A DNA stretch of 64,000 nucleotides from an uncultured Eubacterium sp. (lineage in GTDB: Bacteria; Bacillota; Clostridia; Lachnospirales; Lachnospiraceae). Positions 43,243 to 52,813 of this stretch are shown here, piece after piece. Below the pieces are notes generated by a model. That model ran no database searches. It saw only the letters and a program-made list of their open reading frames with translations, and was not told the DNA's origin. Made by a program: the position numbers and the translations under genes. The stretch's first letter is position 1. Every line of letters begins with the position of its first letter. Location of the stretch: assembly GCA_947088865.1 (NCBI GenBank), contig CAMUHY010000006.1, positions 1 through 64,000 on the forward strand, read 5' to 3'.

Positions 43243-43473
43243 TCATTCATTAAAAGTTGCAATTACATAATATCCTCGACTGGTTTCGCCAATTTCTTTG
43301 ATAATTCCTGTCTTTGACTTTAATCGGTCTGGCGTGGCGTAATTACCTGACATGGCGACTGCTGGCTCAATAGTATAATAAAAGCTGCTTGGCAATCTGC
43401 CTTCTGTAATCTCCACTTCTTGCCCTACTTCGACAAGACCAGGTCTGCTCATTGTAAACTCCATATCCCTCAT
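43243..43473 (-). CDS. Small unknown protein upstream of spoIVA
   Basis: The 76-aa protein (MSRPGLVEVGQEVEITEGRL, ATPDRLKSKTGIIKEIGETS, YYVIATFNE) looks like a small beta-barrel. GGGAG lies before the ATG at 43473. It sits between recG and spoIVA, 53 bp ahead of the latter. Its sequence has the look of a small SH3-like domain. Function unknown; position suggests a role in sporulation or simply cotranscription. Confidence 0.6.
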   Translation of the reverse strand: MRDMEFTMSRPGLVEVGQEVEITEGRLPSSFYYTIEPAVAMSGNYATPDRLKSKTGIIKEIGETSRGYYVIATFNE

Positions 43474-43501
43474 AAAAATCTCCCATTGTTGTGCTGCTTT
43501 T

Positions 43502-45562
43502 TTATAAATTTATCTTCTCTAAACATTTAATTGTATAACTATGTACTTTTTCTGCCAATATCGCATTTTCTGGCTTTGCAAGCATATCTTTTTCCATCAC
43601 CATATCAGCAGCATCCGCCGCCGCTTTCAACATCGTTGCATCGGTATAAATATCGGCAAGACCTAAATCCAACTCACCGCTTTGCCGCACGCCAAAAAAA
43701 TCACCTGGTCCTCGAAGTTTTAAGTCTTCTTCCGCAATCTTAAAACCATCATTCGTTTTATTTAGTATTTCAAGTCTTTTCATATTTTTGCTAGACTTAT
43801 TTCCCGCCACAAAAATACAGTACGATTGATGCGCGCCTCTGCCTACTCTTCCCCGCAACTGATGAAGCTGTGCAAGCCCAAAACGGTCTGCATTCTCAAC
43901 CATCATCACCGTTGCATTGGGAACATTGACACCAACCTCAACAACTGTGGTTGATACTAAAATATGAATAGCGCCATCTGAAAACCGCTGCATCACATCA
44001 TTTTTTTGTGCAGGTTTCATTTTTCCATGAAGAATCGCTATAACAATTTCTGAAGGCATCTCCTGTTTTAATTGATTGGCATAATCAACTACATTTTCAG
44101 CTTCTATGGACTCGCTCTCCTCTACCATTGGACATATAATATACGCTTGACGCCCAAGTGCAACCTGTTTTTTAATAAATTCATATGCGTTTGGTCGATA
44201 TGATGTATCCACCACACAATTTTTAATGGGAATACGATTTGCAGGAAGCTCATCAATAATGGAAATATCAAGGTCACCATAAATAATAATCGCTAATGTT
44301 CTAGGAATCGGTGTAGCGCTCATAACAAGCACATGCGGTTCTTTTCCTTTATCTGAAAAATCTTTTCGCTGATTAACGCCAAATCGATGCTGTTCATCGG
44401 TAATGACTAATGCTAAATCCTTATACACCACTTTTTCCTGAATCAATGCGTGGGTTCCAATGATAATATTGGTCTGTCCTACTGCAATCTTTTCATATTC
44501 GTTCTTTTTGGCGCTTGCAGTCATTGAACCTGTCAGCAAAGAAACTTGAATATCGATGCCATATTGATTAAACATCGCTGTAATCGATTCAAAATGCTGT
44601 TTTGCCAAAACTTCCGTCGGCGCCATAAGCGCACCTTGCTTTCCTGAATACACCGTATTTAAAAGAGCCAGCACAGCAATAATCGTTTTTCCTGAGCCAA
44701 CATCGCCCTGAATCAGTCTGCTCATTAACTTATCGCTCGCCATATTCTCTCGAATCTCAAGCCATGTATGATGCTGTGCATTGGTCAACTGATACGGCAA
44801 TTTCTCAATCAATGCGTCAGTCCTTGAATCATTGGGTATTACATGTCCATTTGGACGTCTGGCATTGCTGGTTTTTAAACTTCTGACAGCAAGTACAAAG
44901 ATAAAAAATTCCTCAAAGGCAAGCCTTTTCCTTGCCTGTATATAATCTTCCATAGATTTTGGAAAATGGATATTTACAACAGCAAAATTATGTTCCGCCA
45001 ACTTATTTTGAATGCGTACTTCTCTTGGTATATACTCCATTTCCAAGTTTGTATCAAACAATTCAATAGCCTGTTTAACCGCTTTTGTAACTGTTTTATT
45101 CGACAATCCTTTTGTGAGCGGGTAAACAGGCTGCATAACTCCTTTTATTTCATTATATTGTGCAACGGTATAGATTTGTGGCTGTTCTAAAATTTTTTGA
45201 CTATTTTTTATAACTACTCTGCCTCGAAATATATACCGCATTCCCTGCCTTAACGATGATTTTAGATAGGGCATATTGTACCATACACATTTTATTCCCT
45301 CTCCTTTTTCATCACGGACTACGGTGCTGATAATGGATAATTTTCCACTGTCATACACATCTATCTTTCTTGCAATAATACCATATACTGCGGCAACACT
45401 AGCCTCATAGTCCGTCGTCAACTCATGGACAAGTACAGGTTCTTCATACACATCATAATCTCTTGGATACCATTTTAAAAGGTCTTGCGTCGTATATATG
45501 CCAAGCTTTGCAAACAATTCTGCTGTTTTTGTTCCAATTCCTTTTAATGTTGTAATATTCAT
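43502..45562 (-). CDS. recG: ATP-dependent DNA helicase RecG
   Basis: The 686-aa protein has the N-terminal wedge (MNITTLKGIGTKTAELFAKL) and helicase motifs: Walker A LIQGDVGSGKTIIAVLALL, DEQHRFGVNQRK (DEXH-type), MSATPIPRTLAI, HGKMKPAQKNDVM, TTVVEVGVNVPNATVM and QLRGRVGRGAHQSYC. RecG remodels stalled forks. No clear ribosome site before the ATG; it may be coupled to or read with upstream genes. Full family length. Confidence 0.96.
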   Translation of the reverse strand: MNITTLKGIGTKTAELFAKLGIYTTQDLLKWYPRDYDVYEEPVLVHELTTDYEASVAAVYGIIARKIDVYDSGKLSIISTVVRDEKGEGIKCVWYNMPYLKSSLRQGMRYIFRGRVVIKNSQKILEQPQIYTVAQYNEIKGVMQPVYPLTKGLSNKTVTKAVKQAIELFDTNLEMEYIPREVRIQNKLAEHNFAVVNIHFPKSMEDYIQARKRLAFEEFFIFVLAVRSLKTSNARRPNGHVIPNDSRTDALIEKLPYQLTNAQHHTWLEIRENMASDKLMSRLIQGDVGSGKTIIAVLALLNTVYSGKQGALMAPTEVLAKQHFESITAMFNQYGIDIQVSLLTGSMTASAKKNEYEKIAVGQTNIIIGTHALIQEKVVYKDLALVITDEQHRFGVNQRKDFSDKGKEPHVLVMSATPIPRTLAIIIYGDLDISIIDELPANRIPIKNCVVDTSYRPNAYEFIKKQVALGRQAYIICPMVEESESIEAENVVDYANQLKQEMPSEIVIAILHGKMKPAQKNDVMQRFSDGAIHILVSTTVVEVGVNVPNATVMMVENADRFGLAQLHQLRGRVGRGAHQSYCIFVAGNKSSKNMKRLEILNKTNDGFKIAEEDLKLRGPGDFFGVRQSGELDLGLADIYTDATMLKAAADAADMVMEKDMLAKPENAILAEKVHSYTIKCLEKINL

Positions 45563-45622
45563 TTTTTTTAAGTTTTATTATTTTTTAATTTATTGTTCTA
45601 TTTTAACGATATTATTTTTCTA

Positions 45623-47320
45623 TCACTCTACGGAAACCAGATAATAATATACTGGCTGACCGCCCATTTGAAGCTCTATATCCAAATCTGGATATTTTTC
45701 TTCTATCATAGAAACGACCGATTCTGCCTGTGCCTTTGTAATATCTTCTCCATAATAGACACTGACAAGCTCTGCCTCTTTATTGCTCTCTAACATTTTT
45801 TCTAACATATCAATCAGTGTCGCATCAATCTCTTTGCCGACTGTGATAAGTCCTACATCACCTAGTCCCATAATATCGCCATTTTTAATTTCTTTTCCCT
45901 CAATGGTGGTATCACGCACGGCATAAGTCAATTGTCCTGTGGCAACAGATTTCAGTGCATCCAACATAAAGGACTCATTATCCTTAGAACTTCTTGATTC
46001 CTCAAAATTAATCATAGCCGATATTCCTTGAGGAACAGTCTTTGAAGGAATAACTATCAACTTTTTATCATCAACAATGGAAGCAGCCTGTTGTGCCGCC
46101 AAAATAATATTTTTATTATTTGGAAGAACATAGATAACCTCCGCGTGAATTTTATCTGCTGCATTGAGAAAATCTTGCGTGCTTGGATTCATGGTTTGAC
46201 CGCCTTCAATCACTTGGTCTACACCAAGCCCCTTAAAGATATCGGCAAGACCGCTGCCTGCTGCAATCGTTATAAATCCATATTTTTTATTTGGCATTTT
46301 TGATGATTCATTCTTTTTTTGAGCTTCTGCTGCAATAGCGGCCTGCATCTCAGACTGTGCAACAACCTTTTGATTATGCTCCTCACGCATATTATCAACC
46401 TTCATTTTTGTAAGCTGACCGTATTCAAGCGCCTTCTCAAACGCCTGACCTGGATGGTTGGTATGCACATGCACTTTAACAATATCATCTAAAGACACAC
46501 AGACAATGGAATCACCAATCGATGACAAATAATCTTTAAAAGCGTTTTCCGTCTCCTCGCTAAATTCTTTTTCCAGCATAATAATAAATTCTGTACAATA
46601 ACCAAACTTAATGTCTACATCATCTATTGCTGCTTTATTTCCTAATACATAAACGGAACTATCTGATTTCGACTGCTGGTCGGATATATTGAAATCTGTA
46701 ACTTTGCCAGTCAATGCATCATACATGCCTCGCAAAATAACAACAAGCCCCTGTCCGCCTGAATCGACAACGCCAGCTTCCTTAAGAACTGGAAGCATAT
46801 CTGGTGTTTTTTTAAGCACAGCCTCCGCATGTTCAATAATGGCAAGCAATGCCTCCTCCATATTATCGGTATCTGCCGCCAATTCAGCAGCTTTTTCGGA
46901 TATTCCTTTTGCCACTGTAAGAATCGTACCCTCTTTTGGTTTCATAACAGCTTTATATGCCGTCTCGGTTGCACGCTGCGTAGCTGCTGCAATGGCCTCA
47001 ACCGTAATACAACGGCAATTGGTCATCTCTTTTGTGAAGCCTCTTAATAACTGCGATAAAATAACGCCCGAATTTCCTCTTGCTCCCCTTAGAGAACCAC
47101 CTGAAATTGCTTTCGCTAAATTTTCCATTGTAGGATTCGCAATTGCGCTCACTTCTTTTGCCGCCGACATAATTGTCATTGTCATATTCGTACCTGTATC
47201 GCCATCTGGAACAGGAAATACATTCAAATCATTAATCCACTCTTTTTTTGATTCAAGATTCTTAGCACCTGCTAAAAACATCTTTTGTACAAGTGCTGCA
47301 TCTATTGTATTAATCGCCAC
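45623..47320 (-). CDS. fakA: DAK2-domain fatty acid kinase (FakA/YloV-like)
   Basis: The 565-aa protein starts with the DAK2 domain: LNVFPVPDGDTGTNMTMTIM holds the Mg-binding aspartates, followed by GARGNSGVILSQLLRGF and PVLKEAGVVDSGGQGLVVIL. The C-terminal part (about residues 240-565) matches FakA in length. FakA phosphorylates fatty acids bound to FakB for use in phospholipids. GTG start with GGAGGATATT. It follows an Asp23/YloU-type gene, the same order as yloU-yloV in Bacillus. Confidence 0.9.
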   Translation of the reverse strand: MAINTIDAALVQKMFLAGAKNLESKKEWINDLNVFPVPDGDTGTNMTMTIMSAAKEVSAIANPTMENLAKAISGGSLRGARGNSGVILSQLLRGFTKEMTNCRCITVEAIAAATQRATETAYKAVMKPKEGTILTVAKGISEKAAELAADTDNMEEALLAIIEHAEAVLKKTPDMLPVLKEAGVVDSGGQGLVVILRGMYDALTGKVTDFNISDQQSKSDSSVYVLGNKAAIDDVDIKFGYCTEFIIMLEKEFSEETENAFKDYLSSIGDSIVCVSLDDIVKVHVHTNHPGQAFEKALEYGQLTKMKVDNMREEHNQKVVAQSEMQAAIAAEAQKKNESSKMPNKKYGFITIAAGSGLADIFKGLGVDQVIEGGQTMNPSTQDFLNAADKIHAEVIYVLPNNKNIILAAQQAASIVDDKKLIVIPSKTVPQGISAMINFEESRSSKDNESFMLDALKSVATGQLTYAVRDTTIEGKEIKNGDIMGLGDVGLITVGKEIDATLIDMLEKMLESNKEAELVSVYYGEDITKAQAESVVSMIEEKYPDLDIELQMGGQPVYYYLVSVE

Positions 47321-47373
47321 AATATCCTCCTTATTTGCCAGATAATATATTATATAAATAGGATTATATAATA

Positions 47374-47733
47374 TTAATCGATTACTCGAACACCCTCCAC
47401 AAATATATTAACCTTCTTAATTTCTAATCCTGTAAACTCATTTACTTTGTATTTAACATTGTCTATAAGATTATCTGCCACTGTCATAATGCTGACCCCA
47501 TAAGATACAATCACATGAAAGTCAATTGATATCCTGTTACTGTCATCTATATCTACACGTACACCTCTTGTAAGGCTATCGCCTTTCAAAATCTTTACTA
47601 ACCCATCCTTCATGCTCACAGCCGCCATACCCACAATGCCAAAACATTCTATTGCAGCTGTGCCGGCATAGCGGGCAATCACTTCGGAATCAATAGATAT
47701 TGTGCCTAATTCGCTGCTTAAATATCCCTTCAT
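47374..47733 (-). CDS. Asp23/Gls24-family protein (YloU-like)
   Basis: The 119-aa protein has the family core LGTISIDSEVIARYAGTAAI, ECFGIVGMA, and the C-terminal VNIFVEGVRVID. Start ATG 47733 is set by GGAGGG upstream; a longer frame lacks a site. Asp23-family proteins localise to the membrane and are linked to envelope stress. Same order as the yloU-yloV pair, just before the DAK2 gene. Confidence 0.9.
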   Translation of the reverse strand: MKGYLSSELGTISIDSEVIARYAGTAAIECFGIVGMAAVSMKDGLVKILKGDSLTRGVRVDIDDSNRISIDFHVIVSYGVSIMTVADNLIDNVKYKVNEFTGLEIKKVNIFVEGVRVID

Positions 47734-47924
47734 TAAAAAGACCCTCCATTTATTCTCACAGACAAGAAACCATATAAATGTATTTTTAAAAATCACATAC
47801 TTCAATCAACCTTTTTCGTCAATATTTATTATCCTTTTTTTACATTTTGGCAACTGCTGCAAGGATTTTGCATTTCACGTATCATCGCGAAACATTACAT
47901 TTTTATATTATACTCCAAATTTTA

Positions 47925-47965
47925 CAAAAAATCAAGGCAGACTGTCAATGACAACCTGCCCCTTC
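47925..47965 (-). terminator. Terminator of rpmB
   Basis: GGCAGgtTGTC/GACAgtCTGCC stem with an internal loop, then TTGATTTTTTG on the minus strand, about 40 bp past the rpmB stop codon. Confidence 0.75.
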
Positions 47966-47994
47966 ATAAAAAATTCTTTACTTTCCGGTCTGTT

Positions 47995-48180
47995 TTATGC
48001 ACGTTCTACAAGTCCAGAACGCATACAAGATGTACATACATACATTTTCTTTGCTCCGCCGTTTGTCTTAACTTTGATAGACTTTACATTAGAACTCCAC
48101 TTCTTGTTTGTTCTTCTATGAGAATGGCTCACAGCGATACCAAAGTGAGCGCCTTTTCCACAAATTGCACATTTTGCCAT
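47995..48180 (-). CDS. rpmB: Ribosomal protein bL28
   Basis: The 61-aa protein MAKCAICGKGAHFGIAVSHS continues to NGGAKKMYVCTSCMRSGLVE. The two Cys pairs (CAIC and CTSC) mark the zinc-binding form of bL28. Ribosome site AAGGAGG. It is alone between an ABC locus and the Asp23 gene. Confidence 0.96.
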   Translation of the reverse strand: MAKCAICGKGAHFGIAVSHSHRRTNKKWSSNVKSIKVKTNGGAKKMYVCTSCMRSGLVERA

Positions 48181-48261
48181 GATTACACCTCCTTATTCAT
48201 TGGACATTTTGTCACAACTTTGGATATTGTATCAAAATGTGGCAATAAATGCAAGAACTTT

Positions 48262-48906
48262 TCATAAATTCTCTATATGTCCAACAATTTTCCCCTCTGC
48301 AATTTCATAAATCTCATCTGCCAAAAAATTCAGCTCTTCTGTATCATGACACGCAAGTATAATTAATTTTCCCTCATCGCGCAAATTCTGTAAAATTTCA
48401 CGTATCATCGCTGCCCCAGCCTCATCAAGCGCATTAATCGGCTCATCTAAAATCACAATATCGGGTCTTTCCATAATCGCCTCAGCAATTCCTAATCGCT
48501 GCTTCATTCCCAGTGAGTACTTTTTAAATGTCCTCTTATCATCAGGGTCTAATCCAACCATCTCTAATGTATTCCTAATTTCTTCATCCCCAATACGTTT
48601 TTGAATCGATGCCAAAACCTGCAGATTCTTCATTCCTGTATAATTTGATATAAATGAAGGATTTTCAATAAGTACACCTATGCTTTCTGGAAATGAAATA
48701 TCTTTTCCCAGCATTTTACCATCAATCTCAACCGTTCCACTTGTTGGTGTTATTAAACCACAAATGGCACGCATAAGCATTGTTTTGCCTGAACCATTTT
48801 TACCTTTAAGACCATAAATTCTGCCACTTTCCAATTCCATATTGACATCATCTAATATTACTGCTTTTTTAATTTTCTTTGAAAGATGCGTTATTTTAAT
48901 TTTCAT
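48262..48906 (-). CDS. ABC-transporter ATPase of the DUF2712-like locus
   Basis: The 214-aa protein has Walker A KGKNGSGKTMLMRAICG, signature YSLGMKQRLGIAEAIMER, Walker B DIVILDEPINALDE and the switch His in LACHDTEEL. It resembles ATPases of the bacitracin- and lantibiotic-immunity type. It ends a minus-strand operon of two TM permease-like proteins, two single-anchor proteins, another permease and a small secreted protein. Ribosome site GGAGG. Confidence 0.9.
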   Translation of the reverse strand: MKIKITHLSKKIKKAVILDDVNMELESGRIYGLKGKNGSGKTMLMRAICGLITPTSGTVEIDGKMLGKDISFPESIGVLIENPSFISNYTGMKNLQVLASIQKRIGDEEIRNTLEMVGLDPDDKRTFKKYSLGMKQRLGIAEAIMERPDIVILDEPINALDEAGAAMIREILQNLRDEGKLIILACHDTEELNFLADEIYEIAEGKIVGHIENL

Positions 48907-48949
48907 CCTGTTTTCCTCCGTCTATATTGGTCTAATTCGTTTTATATCG

Positions 48950-49807
48950 CTATTCTTTGCTCAATATATCGCTTCTCCTAAAAATCATATACCCAGCTAT
49001 AATACTAACAGCCAATACACCTATACTATAAATAATCTGAGGCAACAATGGCAGCCCTGAAGGTAAATATAACTGGCTTCTTCGCACCATAGAAGCATTG
49101 CTCAAACACCAAATATTCATACTATATACCGACAATATTTCGATTGCAAATACAGCCACCATACCAAGCGTTGGCTGTGAAAAAATGGATACCACCATCT
49201 GAAAAATTGAAAGCACAGTCGACGTAAGAAGAGGCATTATAAACACAAATAAAATAATGGGCGTTTGGCTTCTATTCATTGGTGGTGTCTGTGAAAAAGC
49301 TTCAAAAATTTCATAATGAATCACCATCTCCAATGTTCCGCCTGATAATAAAGCAAATAACATAGCAATAATGCCTATCAGCAAATAAATGCTGAAAACA
49401 GAAACAAAAATCCATAAACATTTGCTAATCCACCATAATATTTTACTTTTGCTTAAAATCAAAACATTCAGTCCTACACCCTCTAAATCGCTTTTAGGAT
49501 AACTCATCACCAAAAAGGCACACATAAACTGCACTGCAATCCAAATATACGGAAATACAAATTTACCTTCCTTGTATGCTTTTTCTGTTACTTCGGTAAT
49601 ACCTTCCAATAAATAAAATATATAATCCAATACCCCCGCAATTGGCAAATCACCCTTTGTTCCCCGCCGCAACACGGAAACATCCAAATAAAATGTTGCC
49701 ATTAAAGAAAAGATTAAAAAAACACATATCATATATCGATATTTATTATGTTTTATCCCTCTGTATATATCATAAAATATAATATGTACGACTTTACCAA
49801 ATCTCAT
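48950..49807 (-). CDS. Multi-helix membrane protein, ABC permease candidate
   Basis: The 285-aa protein has about six hydrophobic helices (near residues 25-45, 90-110, 130-155, 190-215, 225-245 and 260-278) and no signal peptide. Its N-terminal IIFYDIYRGIKHNKYRYM precedes the first helix. It lies three bases behind the next gene upstream, indicating coupling. As the ATPase follows, it is probably a permease subunit. No named family recognised. Confidence 0.75.
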   Translation of the reverse strand: MRFGKVVHIIFYDIYRGIKHNKYRYMICVFLIFSLMATFYLDVSVLRRGTKGDLPIAGVLDYIFYLLEGITEVTEKAYKEGKFVFPYIWIAVQFMCAFLVMSYPKSDLEGVGLNVLILSKSKILWWISKCLWIFVSVFSIYLLIGIIAMLFALLSGGTLEMVIHYEIFEAFSQTPPMNRSQTPIILFVFIMPLLTSTVLSIFQMVVSIFSQPTLGMVAVFAIEILSVYSMNIWCLSNASMVRRSQLYLPSGLPLLPQIIYSIGVLAVSIIAGYMIFRRSDILSKE

Positions 49808-49810
49808 TTG

Positions 49811-50572
49811 CTATACCTCTTTGTCATAATATTCACGAAATGGTGCTATTAAAAATCCTACAATAAACAACACAATATTGATAACGATTACAATTCCAAT
49901 TTTTATAAAGCACTGTGACGGACTTGTAAAATTAGACAAATACAAATTTAATCTGCTGTAAAAACATGGAATAAATGAATCTGCACCAGATACAATCACC
50001 ATAAATACAATTGCTGCAGAAAAAGAACGTGTGATATTATTGACAAGCATTCCTAATAAAAATGTCATTAAAAAAAGCAGAGAAGTCATTGTCCATGAAA
50101 TAATAATAATCAAAACAGGAGGCATAGATACTACATAATCAACTCCTACGTTTAATAGTGTATATCGATAAAAACTTTGTCTACTTTCCCAATTATAAAA
50201 TCTTCCAAATATGCAATATCCATTAAGCAATGCAATTAAAGTCACCATAGCACCTACTGTAAAAGCTGAAATACAGCTGCATATTCCTTGTATAAACCAT
50301 AACCTTCTTTTTGTTTTATATTTCATCACAATTTTTGAATTGGAATCTGCCTGTATCGACTTCATATTAAAAACTCCAGCAGCTAAAGCAATCATTGCAA
50401 ATACTAGATGTTGGGTAACAACATATGCCATATCTAAGGCACATCCTTTACCTGCACTATTTTTGATAGTAAAAAAGTATCCGATTGAAAGAGCTATGGT
50501 GGTTAAAAGAACAAGTCCTATCCAAAAAATATTTTCTCCTTTTATATATCTGCGCTTTAATTCTGTACTCAT
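49811..50572 (-). CDS. Multi-helix membrane protein, ABC permease candidate
   Basis: The 253-aa protein has about six membrane helices and a cytosolic N-terminus (MSTELKRRYIKGENIFWIGL). The loop before helix three contains KYKTKRRLWFIQGI. No family is recognised with confidence. It lies 6 bp downstream of the single-anchor protein gene and 3 bp upstream of the next permease-like gene. Ribosome site AAGGAG. Confidence 0.75.
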   Translation of the reverse strand: MSTELKRRYIKGENIFWIGLVLLTTIALSIGYFFTIKNSAGKGCALDMAYVVTQHLVFAMIALAAGVFNMKSIQADSNSKIVMKYKTKRRLWFIQGICSCISAFTVGAMVTLIALLNGYCIFGRFYNWESRQSFYRYTLLNVGVDYVVSMPPVLIIIISWTMTSLLFLMTFLLGMLVNNITRSFSAAIVFMVIVSGADSFIPCFYSRLNLYLSNFTSPSQCFIKIGIVIVINIVLFIVGFLIAPFREYYDKEV

Positions 50573-50578
50573 TCACTA

Positions 50579-51145
50579 TCACTCCTTATCCAACTGCACA
50601 TATATAAGAGGGTTTAAACTGCATACCAAACGAATTTTCATCGTCTGAACTTCATCCAGTCTGCCTGAAGGAAATAGAATTGGATATATCGCAAAAGGAA
50701 AAGTAATCTCATAATCTTTGTTTAATTCAATTTGAGAAAATTTAAATTCTTTGTTGATAAGATAAAATAACTCTGATGAAATTCCCTGTCTAAAACTTCC
50801 TGAATCAAGGTTAAAATCAGCATATGGAAATCCTTTTGATTTATCTTTAAAATTCATTACACAATGCACCAGTATGGCATCTCCCATCTCAACTCCATTA
50901 TCTCTATGTGGTAATGTTAATATTTCTTTGTTTTCAGGATACCGTTTCTGCATATCACTGTTTGATACAATTTCATAATCTTTTACTGTAATACTGTATT
51001 TTTCTCTTACAATTTCCTCTCCTATATACATCGGCTTTTCATCTTCTAGTGCAAATGTTATATTGGTCTGCACAATACAAAATATAATAAATGCCACTGC
51101 CAAAATTCCTAGAATGACACCTATAACTTTTTTACTTTTAAACAT
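50579..51145 (-). CDS. Membrane-anchored extracytoplasmic protein
   Basis: The 188-aa protein has one N-terminal helix (residues 7-27) and an extracellular beta-rich domain (YSITVKDYEIVSN, ETIFPFAIYPILFP-like part). It has the same layout as the 236-aa protein at 52036-52746. No family is recognised; it may be DUF5028-like, from memory. Ribosome site AGAGGGGG. Possibly an immunity or accessory component of the ABC system. Confidence 0.65.
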   Translation of the reverse strand: MFKSKKVIGVILGILAVAFIIFCIVQTNITFALEDEKPMYIGEEIVREKYSITVKDYEIVSNSDMQKRYPENKEILTLPHRDNGVEMGDAILVHCVMNFKDKSKGFPYADFNLDSGSFRQGISSELFYLINKEFKFSQIELNKDYEITFPFAIYPILFPSGRLDEVQTMKIRLVCSLNPLIYVQLDKE

Positions 51146-51204
51146 GGGATAAAATTCCCCCTCTCACAAGCAATTATTCAATATTAAATACATGCAAAAC
51201 ATTT

Positions 51205-52023
51205 TTATAATATATCCTTTCTTTTACATCGTACTATATATGCAATAACTATCGCCACTACAAGTACAGTAAAGTCTAACAATATATAGCCTAAATTTTT
51301 TACTCTCATATGTACAACCTGCAAATATGTACGAATACTATCCCTGCCCACCATTGAGCATACAACGTATTGAAGAAAATAAATAATAAATGGGGATAGC
51401 GCCACCATATATTTATTATCTAATAAATCTGCAAATATATATGCAATACAATTTATCAACCCAAATCCAATAAAATCTATAATAAGCAAAACTATAACAA
51501 ATAATAGAGGATTATAAAAAAATAAATCACCAAATACTTCCAATTTACTAAATGGATACTGACCTGTAGCAGCAACAGGGTGTATTGCTGGCAGTATCAT
51601 TGCTGTAACAATAAAGGAACATAACAATGGCAGTGTGGCAATACAACCCCCACTAATAAATTGTGTAATTAATTTAGATAAATAATATTTTTTCTTCTCA
51701 ATTTTAGTAACAATATTGTTCATATAATGATTTTTTACATCAGTATAAATGCTCATGGAATAGGGCAATGCGGCAAGCAATGGAATGATAAAATGATATA
51801 TCATGCTAGGCGCTCTTAAATTAATCTCCATCCACTGCAAATATAATCCCGGACACTGATAATTATAATTGCTTTCACTTAACCAATATTCTATATTTCT
51901 ACGAAATGGCAGCACATTCTGCCACATATCCATTAATACAATCAATAATGTAATACTAGCTGAAATATAAAACCATTTATTTTTAAAGGCTCTTTCAAGC
52001 TCTATTTTCATTAATGCTTTCAT
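51205..52023 (-). CDS. ABC-2-type permease
   Basis: The 272-aa protein has six membrane helices (near residues 17-35, 75-97, 128-150, 175-200, 210-228 and 245-265). The N-terminal KIELERAFKNKWFYISASIT is typical of ABC-2 permeases, as is a large extracellular loop after the first helix. It probably forms the channel with the ATPase at 48262-48906, together with the other membrane proteins. Ribosome site GGAGG. Confidence 0.8.
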   Translation of the reverse strand: MKALMKIELERAFKNKWFYISASITLLIVLMDMWQNVLPFRRNIEYWLSESNYNYQCPGLYLQWMEINLRAPSMIYHFIIPLLAALPYSMSIYTDVKNHYMNNIVTKIEKKKYYLSKLITQFISGGCIATLPLLCSFIVTAMILPAIHPVAATGQYPFSKLEVFGDLFFYNPLLFVIVLLIIDFIGFGLINCIAYIFADLLDNKYMVALSPFIIYFLQYVVCSMVGRDSIRTYLQVVHMRVKNLGYILLDFTVLVVAIVIAYIVRCKRKDIL

Positions 52024-52035
52024 CTTAAACCTCCA

Positions 52036-52746
52036 TCATCTTGTTTCCTTTAGTAAAATATCTGGTTCATCTAGCTGTCTTGAGTCTTTATACATACTCA
52101 TATACATTGGACCAACTGTATATTGATCTTCCACTATATAATAAAGTATAATATGCACCGTTTCTCCTTGATTCATAGTCAATGTTCCATGTTTATCATT
52201 CATATCTCTGCCTATATATATTCTTCCACGGGGTTCTTCCATAACCCTGCCAAGCTCATTATCTATGTAAAATATCAAATAATGTGGATTAAAGTCCCTT
52301 ATTTTCCAATCCTTTTCATTCATACTTGTAACATCAAGTTCAATGGTTACATAATAATAGTCTTTTAAAAAATTCATAGCTGAATCCATACAATCTTTAT
52401 GTTTATCCTGTAATCCTTTCTGTGTTTCTATAACGGATAAATCAAAGTCCAACTCCCTTGAAATATGACAGTCTGTCGCCTTAATCTGCCATCGCCGACT
52501 ATTACTGACCGATTTACCCTCAAATATTTTTTCTGCAATATATGCTTCATTCATTTCCACAGTGGATACTGTATTGTTTTCATCCATAGATTTTGTGATA
52601 GTTTCCTTTTGATTGTCCTGCTTCTGTGTGATTTTTTCACTTTTAAATACTGCCTTTATATCATCTAAATATCCAACATTCCATGCAAAAATAACACCTA
52701 TAAGTAATAGGAATAGAAAGCCAATAGATATTACTTTTTTTTTCAT
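52036..52746 (-). CDS. Membrane-anchored extracytoplasmic protein
   Basis: The 236-aa protein has one N-terminal helix (residues 5-22), a polar stalk rich in Lys, Gln and Asn (about 30-65) and a C-terminal domain with beta-strand patterns (YYYVTIELDVTSMNEKDWKI, TLTMNQGETVHIILYYIVED). The layout and the last part resemble DUF4352-like extracellular domains. Start ATG 52746 is set by GGAGG; a longer frame lacks a site. It lies between a permease and the small secreted protein. Confidence 0.7.
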   Translation of the reverse strand: MKKKVISIGFLFLLLIGVIFAWNVGYLDDIKAVFKSEKITQKQDNQKETITKSMDENNTVSTVEMNEAYIAEKIFEGKSVSNSRRWQIKATDCHISRELDFDLSVIETQKGLQDKHKDCMDSAMNFLKDYYYVTIELDVTSMNEKDWKIRDFNPHYLIFYIDNELGRVMEEPRGRIYIGRDMNDKHGTLTMNQGETVHIILYYIVEDQYTVGPMYMSMYKDSRQLDEPDILLKETR

Positions 52747-52813
52747 TCTAACCTCCATCAATAATGGGGGATAGCTATAAATAAGCATCCCCCTCTCTTT
52801 AATTTATAAAGAT

